Source: Warburgia ugandensis (taxonomy: Eukaryota; Streptophyta; Magnoliopsida; Canellales; Canellaceae). From it: a stretch of 64,000 nucleotides of DNA. Where the stretch lies: the NCBI GenBank assembly GCA_035236585.1, contig CP141128.1, positions 25,139,618-25,203,617 on the forward strand. The letters run 5' to 3'. A program made the position numbers and the translations under genes. Positions 50,209-60,641 of the stretch are shown piece by piece (the first letter of the stretch is position 1; each line of letters starts with the position of its first letter). The notes under the pieces are model-generated. The model had not been told where the DNA came from, did not search any database, and worked only from the letters and a program-made list of their open reading frames with translations.

Positions 50209-52816
50209 TATGACCACTTAGGTTTTTATATTATGCAATTTTGATAAACAGGTGAGATCCCTTATTTTATAAGTATGAAATGCATGAAAATCTCTTTCTT
50301 TCGGAAAACAATCTTTTATAAAAACCCCGAGTGTCAAAACACATTCTCAAATTATCTAGCCATGGAAAAGTTTAAAATCAACATTATTCCCAAGAAAGTG
50401 TTAGTCATAGCCCCAGCTATTAGAGAGTAACTACAATCAAGTAACATTGAAAGATAAGGTAGGGGTTTAACTTACTTGTACTTAGTCTGGGTGTTTCCTA
50501 GCACAAGCGTTCCTTGCCCTTAAGTATTTACTTGGTGTCTGAAAAATGTTGAGGATTGGGTGAGTATATACTATACTCAGTAGGAGCCTATCACTACTAG
50601 TTTTATATGCATGAGATGTTTTAAAATCAAATGCTTATTCAAAACATGTGCATGTCTGAATACTCAAGTGCAACATCGATATTAAAATCTGTTGTCAAAC
50701 TAAAATACTAAGGACTTAAAGGATCACATAATCCAAAATCGAAAGTATCATATACATATATATCATAACATCATGATATGCATAAGATGCTTCATGGAAT
50801 CCAACTCATGGATCTCTAGTATGGTATGGTCGACCAACCTCATATCATGCCATATGCAATGCACATAAATCCATGAAACCATAGGGTCCCACTATGCCCA
50901 CGACTTCACTGCCGCGTGGTCCCTCGGTACTTAGGGACACAGGATCATATACCTCCACGAGGCGTATGACACTTCGACCCACTGCCGTAACACCAGTGGT
51001 AGGCCCCTGTACCACATGCAGTCGAAGCAGGGACATGCCCTTTTTGGGCGTGGTACCCATCCACCTAATAGTGCTAGAAGCTGGGTGGCCAACCCACACC
51101 CCTCGGCATAGCACCCACGAGCATACTAGCCCAAATCATGTACGATCAAATAAGCCAAAAACCTCTTTTCAAAACCTGTCCTCTTTGGGTACCTCACAAC
51201 TGCCTGGCCCTCAGCACTTCAATGTCTTTTGGCAACCCTCAAGGACATGCAATCTTTGCAAGAACTTAATGCTCATAGATCATGCAATGTATGCAATAGT
51301 TTGCAAAACATATCTATGCATAATGTATATACAAAACATGTCTATGCATAAATAAAGCATTTGTCACATGCATGCTAAACAAGTCACATACTTAAATCAT
51401 GTATTTGCAAAACAATCATAGTTCTTTTAAAAGAATCTAGTAGTGATAGAGCACCTACCTGACTAGGTTGCGCTAACCCCTTTGTCCTCGGACGCTCTTG
51501 AACATGGTTTGGGGAATCAAGGTTAGTTTGGCCTATCTTTTATGGGTTTTAGAGTAATTGATCTTATTACTTAGGCATTAGGGGTCCATCCCTATGCCTA
51601 TGGGTGCCCTAAGGTCCTAATTGGGCTTTGGTATCCTGAGTTTTCCAAAGGTCTAGCGGCCACGCGCTACCATCCTATTCTAAGGGTCATGCCTACCTTT
51701 GATTGGACCTTCATCAAGGATTTTATAATTTGGATATGTCCATGTCGTCAACACGGACACAACGCCTTTTACGGTGCCTCAATCGGAGCTCTAGATCTCA
51801 AGTTATAAGCGTTTTAGTGCTGCACGTACATAGGAGTCTTAAAAATAAAAAGATGGAATGCTAGGACGCTGCGCGTCTGCGTTGTGCGCCCCAACTTCCT
51901 TAAGGAACGAAAAACCCACGTACTGCTAGCTCACTGCGTGTCTGTGGCATGCATCTCAGCGGGCACGTCTGCAGACGCGCCGGGTTTTCCGCCCGACTGT
52001 CTCTTTTGTGGACACGTCCGAGGACGCGCCCGTTTGGTTTTTTCCAAACGCGTCGACGTGGGACGTTCCGACTGGAACGTCCTGTCCGTTGGGGAACTGG
52101 TGCATCCTCAGGACACCTTGGTTCAACCCTGTCGAACCAGTGCGGCGCAGGGAACGTCCTTGGGTCCTTGGTGAGTCTCTAGGGCTCCATTTTGCATGGT
52201 TTTTCATGCAAAAACCTAGGGAAATTGATCTTAGAATTATGGTGGAGATGGGTTTTGAGGGATCTTGGGCATACCTGGCTGGTTGCTGGGTTTTTCTCCT
52301 TGTTTTCCCCTCTAGGTCACTGCTCCTGAACAGGTTTTCTTCCACGTTTTGGGCTGCCATTAGAGGCGCCTAAGAGCTCTATTTATAGAGCTAAGAGAGG
52401 GTTCTGGAGCGGGCTCTCACCGCCGTTGAATGGTGGTGGAGAAACCTCCAGAATGACGATGATTTCTCTTCCAATCACGGCCAATCTAGAACCCTCTAGA
52501 GGTTGAAGATGAAGGGGTGCCCATATCAAAACGGGCCCCTGTGTTTTTGCAGGGTAAATTCGTTTTTTAATAAAATTACATTTTTGCCCCTGAACTTCAA
52601 AGGGCCATAACTTGCTCATTTTAACTCTGTTTTGGGTGATTTTGGTCTCATTGGATTCCTTTTTCCGAGATGCATCTAATGGAACCATTTTTAGGACCAA
52701 ATTCCTAGGTTCAGTCAAGCTGAATAGTAAAATGACTAAAATCTCCTTATCTTCAAAAACTGATCTTTTCATTGCTAAACTTGGAATTTCAATATTACAA
52801 AATTGGAGTCATTACA
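50209..52816 (-). repeat. Left LTR of element D (3' LTR)
   Basis: It runs from TATGACCACT to GAGTCATTACA. It shares the near-palindrome (50562-50578), the GGGACATGCCC block (about 51030-51060) and the U3-like box (about 52570-52680) with A-C. Its GC-rich block (about 51860-52190) is unrelated in sequence to theirs. Confidence 0.9.
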
Positions 52817-52829
52817 TTCTCACCCCTTT
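52817..52829 (-). other. Polypurine tract of element D
   Basis: The minus strand reads AAAGGGGTGAGAA, directly before the LTR start TGTAATGACT. Confidence 0.75.
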
Positions 52830-52844
52830 AGGGGAATTTTTCCC

Positions 52845-53035
52845 CCAAAATTCTACTATATACAGTCAAAAGATCTCGGGGTACTTTTCTTGCATTTCTG
52901 ACTTCGGTTCCCAAGTTTCTTCTTCCATGTGCGCATTTCTTCACAAGACTTTGACTAAGTGTATGCCCTTGTTCCACAGCTTCTTACTCTTACGATTTCG
53001 GATCTCAACTGGTCTCGTCTCTAGCTTGAGATCCT
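52845..53035 (-). pseudogene. Remnant of integrase C-terminal chromodomain (element D)
   Basis: The minus strand encodes the phrases LETRPVEIRNRKSKKLWNKG and then MEEETWEPKSEMQEKYPEIF. Plant Tekay/Del chromovirus integrases end in a very similar block (PVEILDRK-LR-K-IPLVKV, then EEATWE-E-EM---YP-LF). In intact elements this chromodomain is thought to bind modified histones and steer integration to heterochromatin. Here it is only the tail of pol, lying directly after the gag region, and is broken. This trace assigns the lineage. Confidence 0.8.
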
Positions 53036-53049
53036 ACGTCAACTTTATG

Positions 53050-54105
53050 GGTACCTTCAAGCATAGCATTTGAAGCCTGGGCTTGACTGGAAGTGAGGGC
53101 AAAGACACGTCCTTGGCTTTTTGGAACATGATCTCCTTTACGCTCTTCAACTTCCTTTTTAGAACAATCCCTAGCAAAATGTCCTGGTTCTCCACAAAGA
53201 TAGCAAGTGATGTTGGAAATGGGACATGGTTTGCCTGAATGATACCTGTTACACTTAGGGCATGTCTTCCAGTCTGGTCTTCTTTCTTTGTTTTCAAACG
53301 GCTTCTTGAAAGGTGGCCTGGGTTCGAAGGACTGAAATGGTCTCTTTCCTGTATTTCCTATGGTGTTGATGTTCTTAGTTTCCTTTATTACCTGGTTCCT
53401 TTGATATTATTTTTCATATAGGGAGGCCATCTCTACGGCTTTGGCTACCGTGGAAGGTTGGAAACCTAGAACTCTCCTCCTGCGTCCTGGGTCGAGTCCA
53501 TCTACAAATCGTTCTGCCGCATCTTCTTCATCAGCACAAGCATGTGGTGCAAATCTTCGGAGGCTGATGAATCTATTTTGATACTGTTGGACAGTCATAT
53601 TTCCTTGTTCTAAGTCCATAAATTCTTTTTCCTTTTGTTTTCTTATGTGTTTAGGATAATATTTGTCATTAAAGACCTTTTTAAACTCTTCCCATCCTAT
53701 TGTTTCTTGCTGATCAAAATAGGTTCTTTCTGCTGTTTCCCACCAAAAGGTAGCCTCTCCCCCAAACACAAATGTGGCCATGGGTACTTTTCTTTCCTCA
53801 GCTATGTTCATGGCTTTAAATATCTTTTCAATGTCAATTAACCAATTTTCAGCTATAGATGCTTCATCTTCTCCTGTGAATGAGGGAGCTAGTTTCTGAA
53901 ATCTTTCTAACTGAAACTCAATCCTATCTATTACTTTATCAGGGGAAGGATCTCGTGTGGTGGGCGTTTGGCTTTGACTATTCATGTATTGTCCCATATT
54001 TTGTAAGAATTGTTGGAATAACTCAGCCATCCCGTTGCCCGACCCAGTGGAGTCCAGTGGTGGGGCTTCAGGTCTTAGAGCATTGCTTCCATTCTTCTTA
54101 GGCAT
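53050..54105 (-). pseudogene. gag remnant of element D (Tekay/Del type)
   Basis: Gag forms the capsid and nucleocapsid of the retrotransposon particle. The minus strand from 54105 has an open stretch of about 230 codons beginning MPKKNGSNALRPEAPPLDS. It carries the Retrotrans_gag signature: FTGEDEASIAENWL, then FVFGGEATFWWETAERTYFD, then WEEFKKVFNDKYYPKHIRKQ and MTVQQYQNRFISLRRFAPHA. Further on lie CPKCNRYHSGKPC (about 53215-53262) and the zinc knuckle CYLCGEPGHFARDC (53164-53205). The start at 54105 lies about 125 bases from the primer site, as usual for gag. The gene as a whole is broken. Full-length gag in this lineage is usually 350-450 residues, comparable to this span. Confidence 0.88.
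53164..53205 (-). other. CCHC zinc knuckle in element D gag
   Basis: CYLCGEPGHFARDC has the exact C-X2-C-X4-H-X4-C spacing of retroelement nucleocapsid knuckles, which bind the element RNA. Confidence 0.9.
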
Positions 54106-54231
54106 CTGTAATCACAAGGTAATTCACCAAATCTCAGTTTGTGTTATCCTATTACCCCTTACTCTTTCATGGGTGGAACTTGATTATAAGTTATTCTCCT
54201 CATAACTGGGCTGTGAGTAACATTAAACCGT

Positions 54232-54243
54232 GCTCTGATACCA
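54232..54243 (-). other. Primer binding site of element D (initiator-Met tRNA type)
   Basis: The minus strand reads TGGTATCAGAGC, an exact initiator-Met site, two bases from the LTR start at 54246. Confidence 0.92.
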
Positions 54244-54245
54244 AC

Positions 54246-56838
54246 TGTGACGACCTGGGTTTTTATATGATGCAATTTTGATAAACAGGCCAGATCTCTT
54301 GTTTTATAAGTATGAAATGCATAAAAATCTCTTTCTTTTGGAAAACAATCTTTTATAAAAACCCCGAGTGTCAAAACACATTCTCAAATTATCTAGCCAT
54401 GGCAAAGTTTAAAATCAACATTATTCCCAAGAAAGTGTTAGTTACAGCCCCAGCTATTAGAGAGTAACTACAATCAAGTAACATTGAAAGATAAGGTAGG
54501 GGTTTTACTTACTTGTACTTAGTCTGGGTGTTTCCTAGCACAAGCGTTCCTTGCCCTTAAGTATTTACTTGGTGTCTGAAAAATGTTGAGGATTGGGTGA
54601 GTATATACTATACTCGTAGGAGCCTATCACTACTAGTTTTATAATGCATGAGATGTTTTAAAATCATATGCTTATTCAAAACATGTGTATGAATGAATAC
54701 TCAAGTGCAACATCAATATTAAAATCCGTTGTCAAACTAAAATACTAACGACTTAAAGGATCACATAATCCAAAATCAAAAGTATCATATACATATATAT
54801 CATAACATCATGATATGCATAAGATGCTTCATGGAATCCAACTCATGGATCTCTAGTATGGTATGGTCGACCAACCTCATATCATGCCATATGCAATGCA
54901 CATAAATCCATGAAACCATAGGGTCCCACTATGCCCACGACCTCACCACCGCGTGGTCCCCTGGTACCTAGGGACACAGGATCATATACCTCCACAAGGC
55001 GTATGACACTTCGACCCAGTGCCGTAACACCAGTGGTAGGCCCCTGTACTACATGCAGTCGATACAGGGACATGCCCTTTTTGGGCGTGGTACCCATCCA
55101 CCTAATAGTGCTAGAGGCTGGGTGGCCAACCCACACCCCTCGACATAGCACCCAGGAGGTTACTAGTCCAAATCATGTACGATCAAATAAGCCAAAAACC
55201 TCTTTTCAAAACCTGTCCTCTTTGGGTCCCTCACAATTGCATGGCCCTCGGCACTCCAGCGTCTTTTGGCAACCCTCAAGGACATGCAATCTTTGCAAGA
55301 ACTTAATGCTCATAGATCATGCAATGTATGCAATAGTTTGCAAAACATATCTATGCATAATGTACATACAAAACATGTCTATGCATAAAGCATTTGTCAC
55401 ATGCATGCTAAACAAGTCACATACTTAAATCATGTATTTGCAAAACAATCATAGTTCTTTTAAAAGAATCTAGTAGCGATAGAGCACCTACCTGACTAGT
55501 TTGCGCTAACCCCTTTGTCCTCGGATGCTCTTGCACATGGTTTGGGGAATCATGGTTAGTTTAGCCTATCTTTTATGGGTTTTAGAGTAATTGGTCTTAT
55601 TACATAGGCATTAGGGGTCCATCCCTATGCCTATGGGTCTCCTAAGGTCCTAATTGGGCCTTGGTATCCTCAGTTTTCCAAAGGTCTAGCGGCCACGCGC
55701 CACCATCCTATTCTAAGGGTCATGCCCACCTTTGATTGGGCCTTGATCAGGGATTTTATAATTTGGATGTGTCGACATGGACACAATGCCTTTTGCAGCG
55801 CCTCAATTGGAGCTCTAGATCTGAAGTTATAAGCGTTTTAGTGTCGCACGTACATAGGAGTCTTAAAAATAAAAAGACGGAATGCTAGGGCGCTGCACGT
55901 CTGCGTCGTGCGGCCCGGCTTCCTTAAGGAATTAAAAACCTACGTATGGCTAGTGCGCTGTGTGTCTGTGGCATGGGCCTCAGGGAGCTCGTCTACAGAC
56001 GTGCCAGGTTTTTCGCCCGACTGTCTCTTTTGCGGGCGTGTCCCTGAACGCGCCCGTTTGGTTTTTTCCAAACGCGTCGACGTGGGACTTTCCGACTGGA
56101 ATGTCCTGTTCGTTGGGAAGTGGGGCATCCTCAGGACACCCTGGTTTGACCTTGTCAAACCAGTGCGGCGCAGGGAACGTCCCTGGGTCCATGGTGAGTC
56201 TCCAGGGCTCCATTTTGCATGGTTTTTCATGCAAAAACCTAGGGAAATTGATCTTAGAACTATGGTGGAGATGGGTTTTGAGGGATCTTGGGCATACCTG
56301 GCTCGTTGCTGGGTTTTTCTCCTTGTTTTCCCCTCTAGGTCACTGCTCCTCAATGGGTTTTCTTCCATGTTTTGGGCTGCCACTAGAGGCGCCCAAGGGC
56401 TCTATTTATAGAGCTAAGAGAGGGTTCTAGAGGGGGCTCTCACCGCCTTTGAATGGCGGTGGAGAAACCTCCAGAATGACGGTGATTTCTCCTCCAATCA
56501 CAGCCATTCTAGAACCCTTTAGAGGTTGAAGATGAAGGGGTGGCCGTATCAAAATGGGCCCCTGTATTTTTGCAGGGTAAATTCGTTTTTTAATAAAATT
56601 ACATTTTTGCCCCTGAATTTCAAAGGGCCATAACTTGCTCATTTTAACTCCGTTTTGGGTGATTTTGGTCTCGTTGGATTCCTTTTTCTGAGACACATCT
56701 AATGGCTCTATTTTTGGGACCAAATTCCTGGGTTCAATTAATGTGAATAGTGAAATGACTAAAATGTCCTTATCTTCAAAAAATGTCTTTTCATTGCTAA
56801 ACTTGGAATTTCAATATTACAAAATTGGAGTCATTACA
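54246..56838 (-). repeat. Right LTR of element D (5' LTR)
   Basis: It runs from TGTGACGACC to GAGTCATTACA and matches the left LTR throughout. The near-palindrome is at 54599-54615, about 350 bases inside the edge next to gag. Confidence 0.9.
54599..54615 (-). promoter_or_regulatory. Near-palindromic TATA-like site, candidate LTR promoter core
   Basis: GAGTATATACTATACTC is an imperfect palindrome containing TATATA. It occurs once in every LTR of A-D: 206-222, 6261-6277, 16980-16996, 22880-22896, 42612-42628, 48764-48780, 50562-50578 and here. In transcription direction it lies 350-400 bases before the inner LTR edge, a fitting place for the TATA box at the U3/R border. Conservation across otherwise diverged LTRs supports function; that it is the promoter is inference. 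Confidence 0.5.
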
Positions 56839-57891
56839 TCAACGCACGGGCGCACCTTGTATCATGGCGTGTCTCAGCTCCCAAGGCACCCCATGCACCC
56901 TAGTCGAGCCAGGACCCGTGCGCTATGTCACCCGCGCACCCGAGGGCCGCTCTTGGGATAGTGTACGCATTGTCGTACGCCCGGAGCCCATCCCTGGGAC
57001 CCTGTCCCAGGCACACATGGAGCAAGGTGTCCCTGGGATGCCTAGCTCATGCAAGGTCATCTGGACCTGGCTTGGGCATTGTGTTCGTGCAGGCCGTTTG
57101 AATGACTTGGGAACGTCATCCAGCCTGGAAATCTAGCTTGAAAAAGGTCAGATCCGGCATGGATCTTGGCCTGGGGGAAGTGAAACAGAGGAAAGGGAAG
57201 GAGGGGCTTACCTGGGTAGCCTGGGGACGCCCTTTTCCGGGTGGTGCGGCTCCTCCTTTCTGCCTGAAAACCCTTGGCTGCTGGAAACTCGAAGAAGGGG
57301 AAAACCCCATTGCCAAGACTGGAGAGAAGAGAGGGGAATGGGGAGACGGGAATGGTTGGCCTGACTTGGGCCTGGCCATTGCTGGAAAACTCAGAGAGAT
57401 GGGTTCGAGACGGGTTTCCGGTTTTGCCGGAAACCCCAGTCTCAAATGACTGGAAAAAAAACCCGTTTTGAAGAGGGGGCAAGATGGGGCTTTTATAGAG
57501 GAATGAAAGGTAGTGCCCCTCAATGGTGGTGCCTCCATTTTCCCTAGTGTATTCTAGAGAAATCGTGAAAAAATGAGTTTATGGGAGGGTCTAGAGGTTG
57601 AAGACGACAGGCGGTGCCGTTATGAAAACGCCCCCCTTTGTTTTTCGTCCTTTTTTGTCTTTTTTCATTTTTCTGTTTTATTTTCAGAAATTCCCCTATC
57701 TTTAAACGGCTGTAACTTCCTCATACGAACTCTATTTTGGGTGATTTTTGAGGCGTTGGGTTCCATTTTTTGAGTAGAATCTAATGGTACTAAGTTCCCT
57801 CACAAATTCCTTCGTTTAACATTTTAAATAAAGTGAAACTTTTAACTTAGTTTATTTCCTATAAAATGTTCAATTTGAGCTAAATTTTACA
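56839..57891 (-). repeat. Right LTR of element C, remaining part
   Basis: After D, the sequence resumes as 'GCACGGGCGCACCTTGTATCATGG', matching the C left LTR from about 43997 on, through the GC-rich block and U3-like box to a shortened end at about 57891. Confidence 0.85.
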
Positions 57892-57964
57892 AATTTGAAT
57901 GGTTAGATGATCTAGTTGAATGCTAAACTAGGCATCTTTTAGGAAAAATTAAACACTTAACACA
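57892..57964 (-). repeat. Left LTR of element F, remaining part
   Basis: The last 73 bases of the F LTR, up to 'ACTTAACACA', followed at once by the purine tract. The other F LTR does not extend this far, so the call rests on the tract and TG...CA end. Confidence 0.6.
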
Positions 57965-57976
57965 ACCCCCAACCAG
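57965..57976 (-). other. Polypurine tract of element F
   Basis: The minus strand reads CTGGTTGGGGGT next to the LTR start TGTGTTAAGT. This combination is typical of Athila/TAT elements. Confidence 0.75.
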
Positions 57977-59640
57977 CATTTTGCTAGTCACAAGCGAAAC
58001 ATGCAAAAAAATATTTTACACAAAACTAGTACAAGGTGTCACTTTCGTAGGTACTCATGATTGCATTTACCACATGCAACAACCCCTTAAACCCCTTGGT
58101 TACCCCTAGTGGACGAGTTATGCCTCGTGATGGTTTGTAGTGAATATACTCATAAAATTCAGTAAGGTAGAGTGCCCTACCTTATCTCAGAGAATTTTCA
58201 TTCATTAGCAACTTTACTAATTTTTCACAACTTAATGAAAAGGATTTGACAATTTTACACACCATACACATATTAAAGCAATCATATTTGAGCTATTCCT
58301 CAGAGTGCATATGTGTGTGTAAAGCCACATAAATCTTAATTTATAATTGGATATGCTTACATTCCATTAGAATAATGCCTTGACCTCAAATCCTTATAGA
58401 TATATGCTTAAAAATAAAACTCTCAGATACGGGGTTTAAACATATTTCTCTCATTATGTGACTGAATCCAATAAGATAATGGTTTATATAATTCTTTTCA
58501 ATGCTCATGAGACAAAGGAAAGTGATCCTTAAGAGTGGATGTTATCATCAAGAATATGCAGAGTCTTTTACCTTAATTCTATCTTTTTATCTCTTGTTTA
58601 AGGCTATGTCCAGCTAAGATCAATAGGCCTTTAACTAGGATGAAATGTAGGCTCAAGACAGTTTAGAAAAAAAAGTATAAATATTTCAAAGGTTCAAAAT
58701 TGAGTAGATGTCTTCAATGAATAGCTTGTAGGACAACTTTTCTTTTGGGTTCATACTTGAAGTTCTCTTTTAGATTTTGGTCTTTCTCTTTCAAATTTTT
58801 TTTTTTTTCTTTGGAAGATAGACAACTAATTTTTCCCACTTCTTTGACTTTTTGTCCTATTTTTGAGCTTTTTCTACTCTATTCATTTTGAAGATGTGTA
58901 GTGGTTATTTATTTTACTGAGTTATTCTAGGTTAAGGTGAAGGGGGTTAAGAAAGAAAAGGCTTAATAATAGGCTCAAAAGGCTAATGAGTGGTATACTA
59001 TATTGGGTAGGCTTTATGTCTTTGGGTTGAGCAAGGATGGCCTATATTATTTTCTAGGCTCAAAACAAGGATAACAGGATCACACTAATGTATGTACGTT
59101 GAAGAAAGTATGGAATTACTTATAACTCTCTAAAATAAGATAGTCTCAAACTTTCACTAAGTTATAGGTCTCCACTAATTTTCCTCAGGGTCTCTAAGTC
59201 ATACCTCTATATTAGTCTTGATTATGTGTCCTGTGTAAATGGTTTCCGAGAATTAACTTTCATAAAATGCTTCAACATGTGAATGACATGCAAAACTAAT
59301 CATATGCATTCCCATTAAGAGGTGAAAATAGTATATTTACTAAATTCTGAACATGAAGTTCTCATCACATTAAGGGAACTCTACTTTAAAAACCCTTTTT
59401 TTTCCAAAAAAATTTCATTTTTTTTTTAAACAAGAAAATTCAAAATCTTTAGTGCATCTACACCCCCCAATCTGAATGAAACCGTGTCCCCAAGGTTTGA
59501 AAACATAGGATTCTATATGAAAGTGGAGGGATGTAGACTCTAAACCCTTGGGTTGCCTCCTAATAAGTGCTAAGTTTAACGTCTTCAGCCAAACATAATG
59601 ATGCGTGCAATGAAGATATGTTGGAAGGCTCCTATAGTGG
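57977..59640 (-). other. Non-coding tract between integrase tail and 3' LTR of element F
   Basis: AT-rich with no supported frame. Near 59540-59590 the phrase 'TTGGGTTGCCTCCTAATAAG' is one I recall from other plant TAT-type elements. Such long 3' tracts are usual in the lineage. Confidence 0.55.
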
Positions 59641-60030
59641 TAATCTAAGGTGGATCATGATACTCAGGTGTCTCTAAAAGGGTCTCATCAATTTCAAATT
59701 CAAGCAAATCTAAGAAAGGTTTTAACCTTTGACCATTGACCTTTTGGATTTCTCCATCCTTTTCAATCTCGATGGCCCCATGAGGATAGATTGTGCATAC
59801 TATATAAGGTCCGGTCCATCTAGATCTAAGTTTTCCTAGTAATAAATGCAATCTAGAATTATACAGTAAGACCTTTTGACTTGGTGTGAAGGATTTTCTT
59901 AAAATATGTCAATCATGTACATCTTTCATTCGATCTTTGTACAATCATGCAGATTCATATGCATCTTTCCTCATTTCCTCCAACTCATTGAGTTGGAGTT
60001 TTCTGTGGGTTCCAGCAGAATCTAAGTCAA
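59641..60030 (-). pseudogene. Integrase C-terminal remnant of element F (TAT/Athila type)
   Basis: The minus strand reads AGTHRKLQLNELEEMRKDAY near 60015-59955 and then, at 59851-59645, [30 protein letters not shown] and [17 protein letters not shown]/Athila integrases carry the same order (RKLQLNELEE-R--AYE, then F-GKLRSRW-GP--V, then KVNGQRLK). Integrase joins the DNA copy to the genome; here only its tail is left and it is broken. It lies almost next to the leader of the element, so the earlier genes are missing. Confidence 0.85.
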
Positions 60031-60617
60031 AATTTACCTTAAAGCACTAGACGTGTCCTTAGATTTAATTAAAAGTAATAAACTAATGCAAACCCTAATA
60101 TGCAACAAATATAAAGGATGCTTTCTATATGAATTACACTATCAAACAATGCAAATTTACTCTAAATGCAAATCCTAATCTAGAAAATAAATGAGTGAGA
60201 AGACTTACAGTGGGGTTTTTGATGAAGATCAAGTGTGGGCTATCTTATCCCACACTTGCCATGTATTATTACAACCCTATAAAATTGAAATTAAAAGTGC
60301 AAATTACAAAGGGGCCTCACTATAAGATTCACTCAAAAAAAGAAAAATTCAATTCTAGGAAAGCAGGCAAATTTCCATGTTGATGAAGATTTTTTTGCCA
60401 ATTTCCTCCACTTTCCTGTTTCCCTGAAAAAGAAAATTAGAAATAAGTACCAATTTTAGGAAATTAGGTGGTTATGCACAAAAAAATAATAATTGAAAAA
60501 TGCACCTAAAATTACCAAAAATGCTAAACCTTTACAATTCCTACAAATTTTTAATTTTCTAGAGTTTTAAATTTTTTTGGATTTTTTAATTAAATTTTAT
60601 AAAAACTCCTTTGCAAG
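60031..60617 (-). other. Leader of element F
   Basis: Non-coding and similar to the leader of element E (27051-27330), including the 'TGATGAAGATCAAGTGTG' and 'TATTATTACAA' phrases, so E and F are related families. Confidence 0.6.
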
Positions 60618-60635
60618 TCCTCAGCAATAGTGCCA
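60618..60635 (-). other. Primer binding site of element F (Asp-tRNA type, degraded)
   Basis: The minus strand reads TGGCACTATTGCTGAGGA, against consensus TGGCGCCGTTGCCGGGGA, six bases from the LTR start at 60642. Confidence 0.75.
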
Positions 60636-60641
60636 AAAACT

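Larger units (their letters stand above)
50209..56838 (-). mobile_element. Element D: Tekay/Del-type LTR retrotransposon with gag remnant and little pol
   Basis: LTRs 50209-52816 and 54246-56838 (about 2.6 kb each) flank a short interior of 1.43 kb. On the minus strand the order is primer site, gag, two Cys/His knuckle regions, a trace of the integrase chromodomain tail, purine tract, LTR. Most of pol is absent. LTR divergence is small (about 15 changes in the first 340 bases), making it among the youngest elements here, and nesting in C agrees. It is broken. The layout resembles gag-bearing terminal-repeat elements (TR-GAG), but the chromodomain trace says it derives from a complete Tekay/Del chromovirus. 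Confidence 0.88.
42218..57891 (-). mobile_element. Element C: LARD-like LTR retrotransposon, sister of A and B
   Basis: Left LTR 42218-45032, interior 45033-48370, right LTR 48371-50208 plus 56839-57891, interrupted by element D. The primer site (48356-48368) and purine tract (45033-45049) give minus orientation. Ten differences in about the first 265 aligned LTR bases suggest modest age. AATT at 42214-42217 and 57892-57895 is consistent with a target duplication in the LTR of element F. The interior is collinear with A and B and codes for nothing recognisable. C-specific tandem repeats distinguish its LTRs. Confidence 0.87.
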
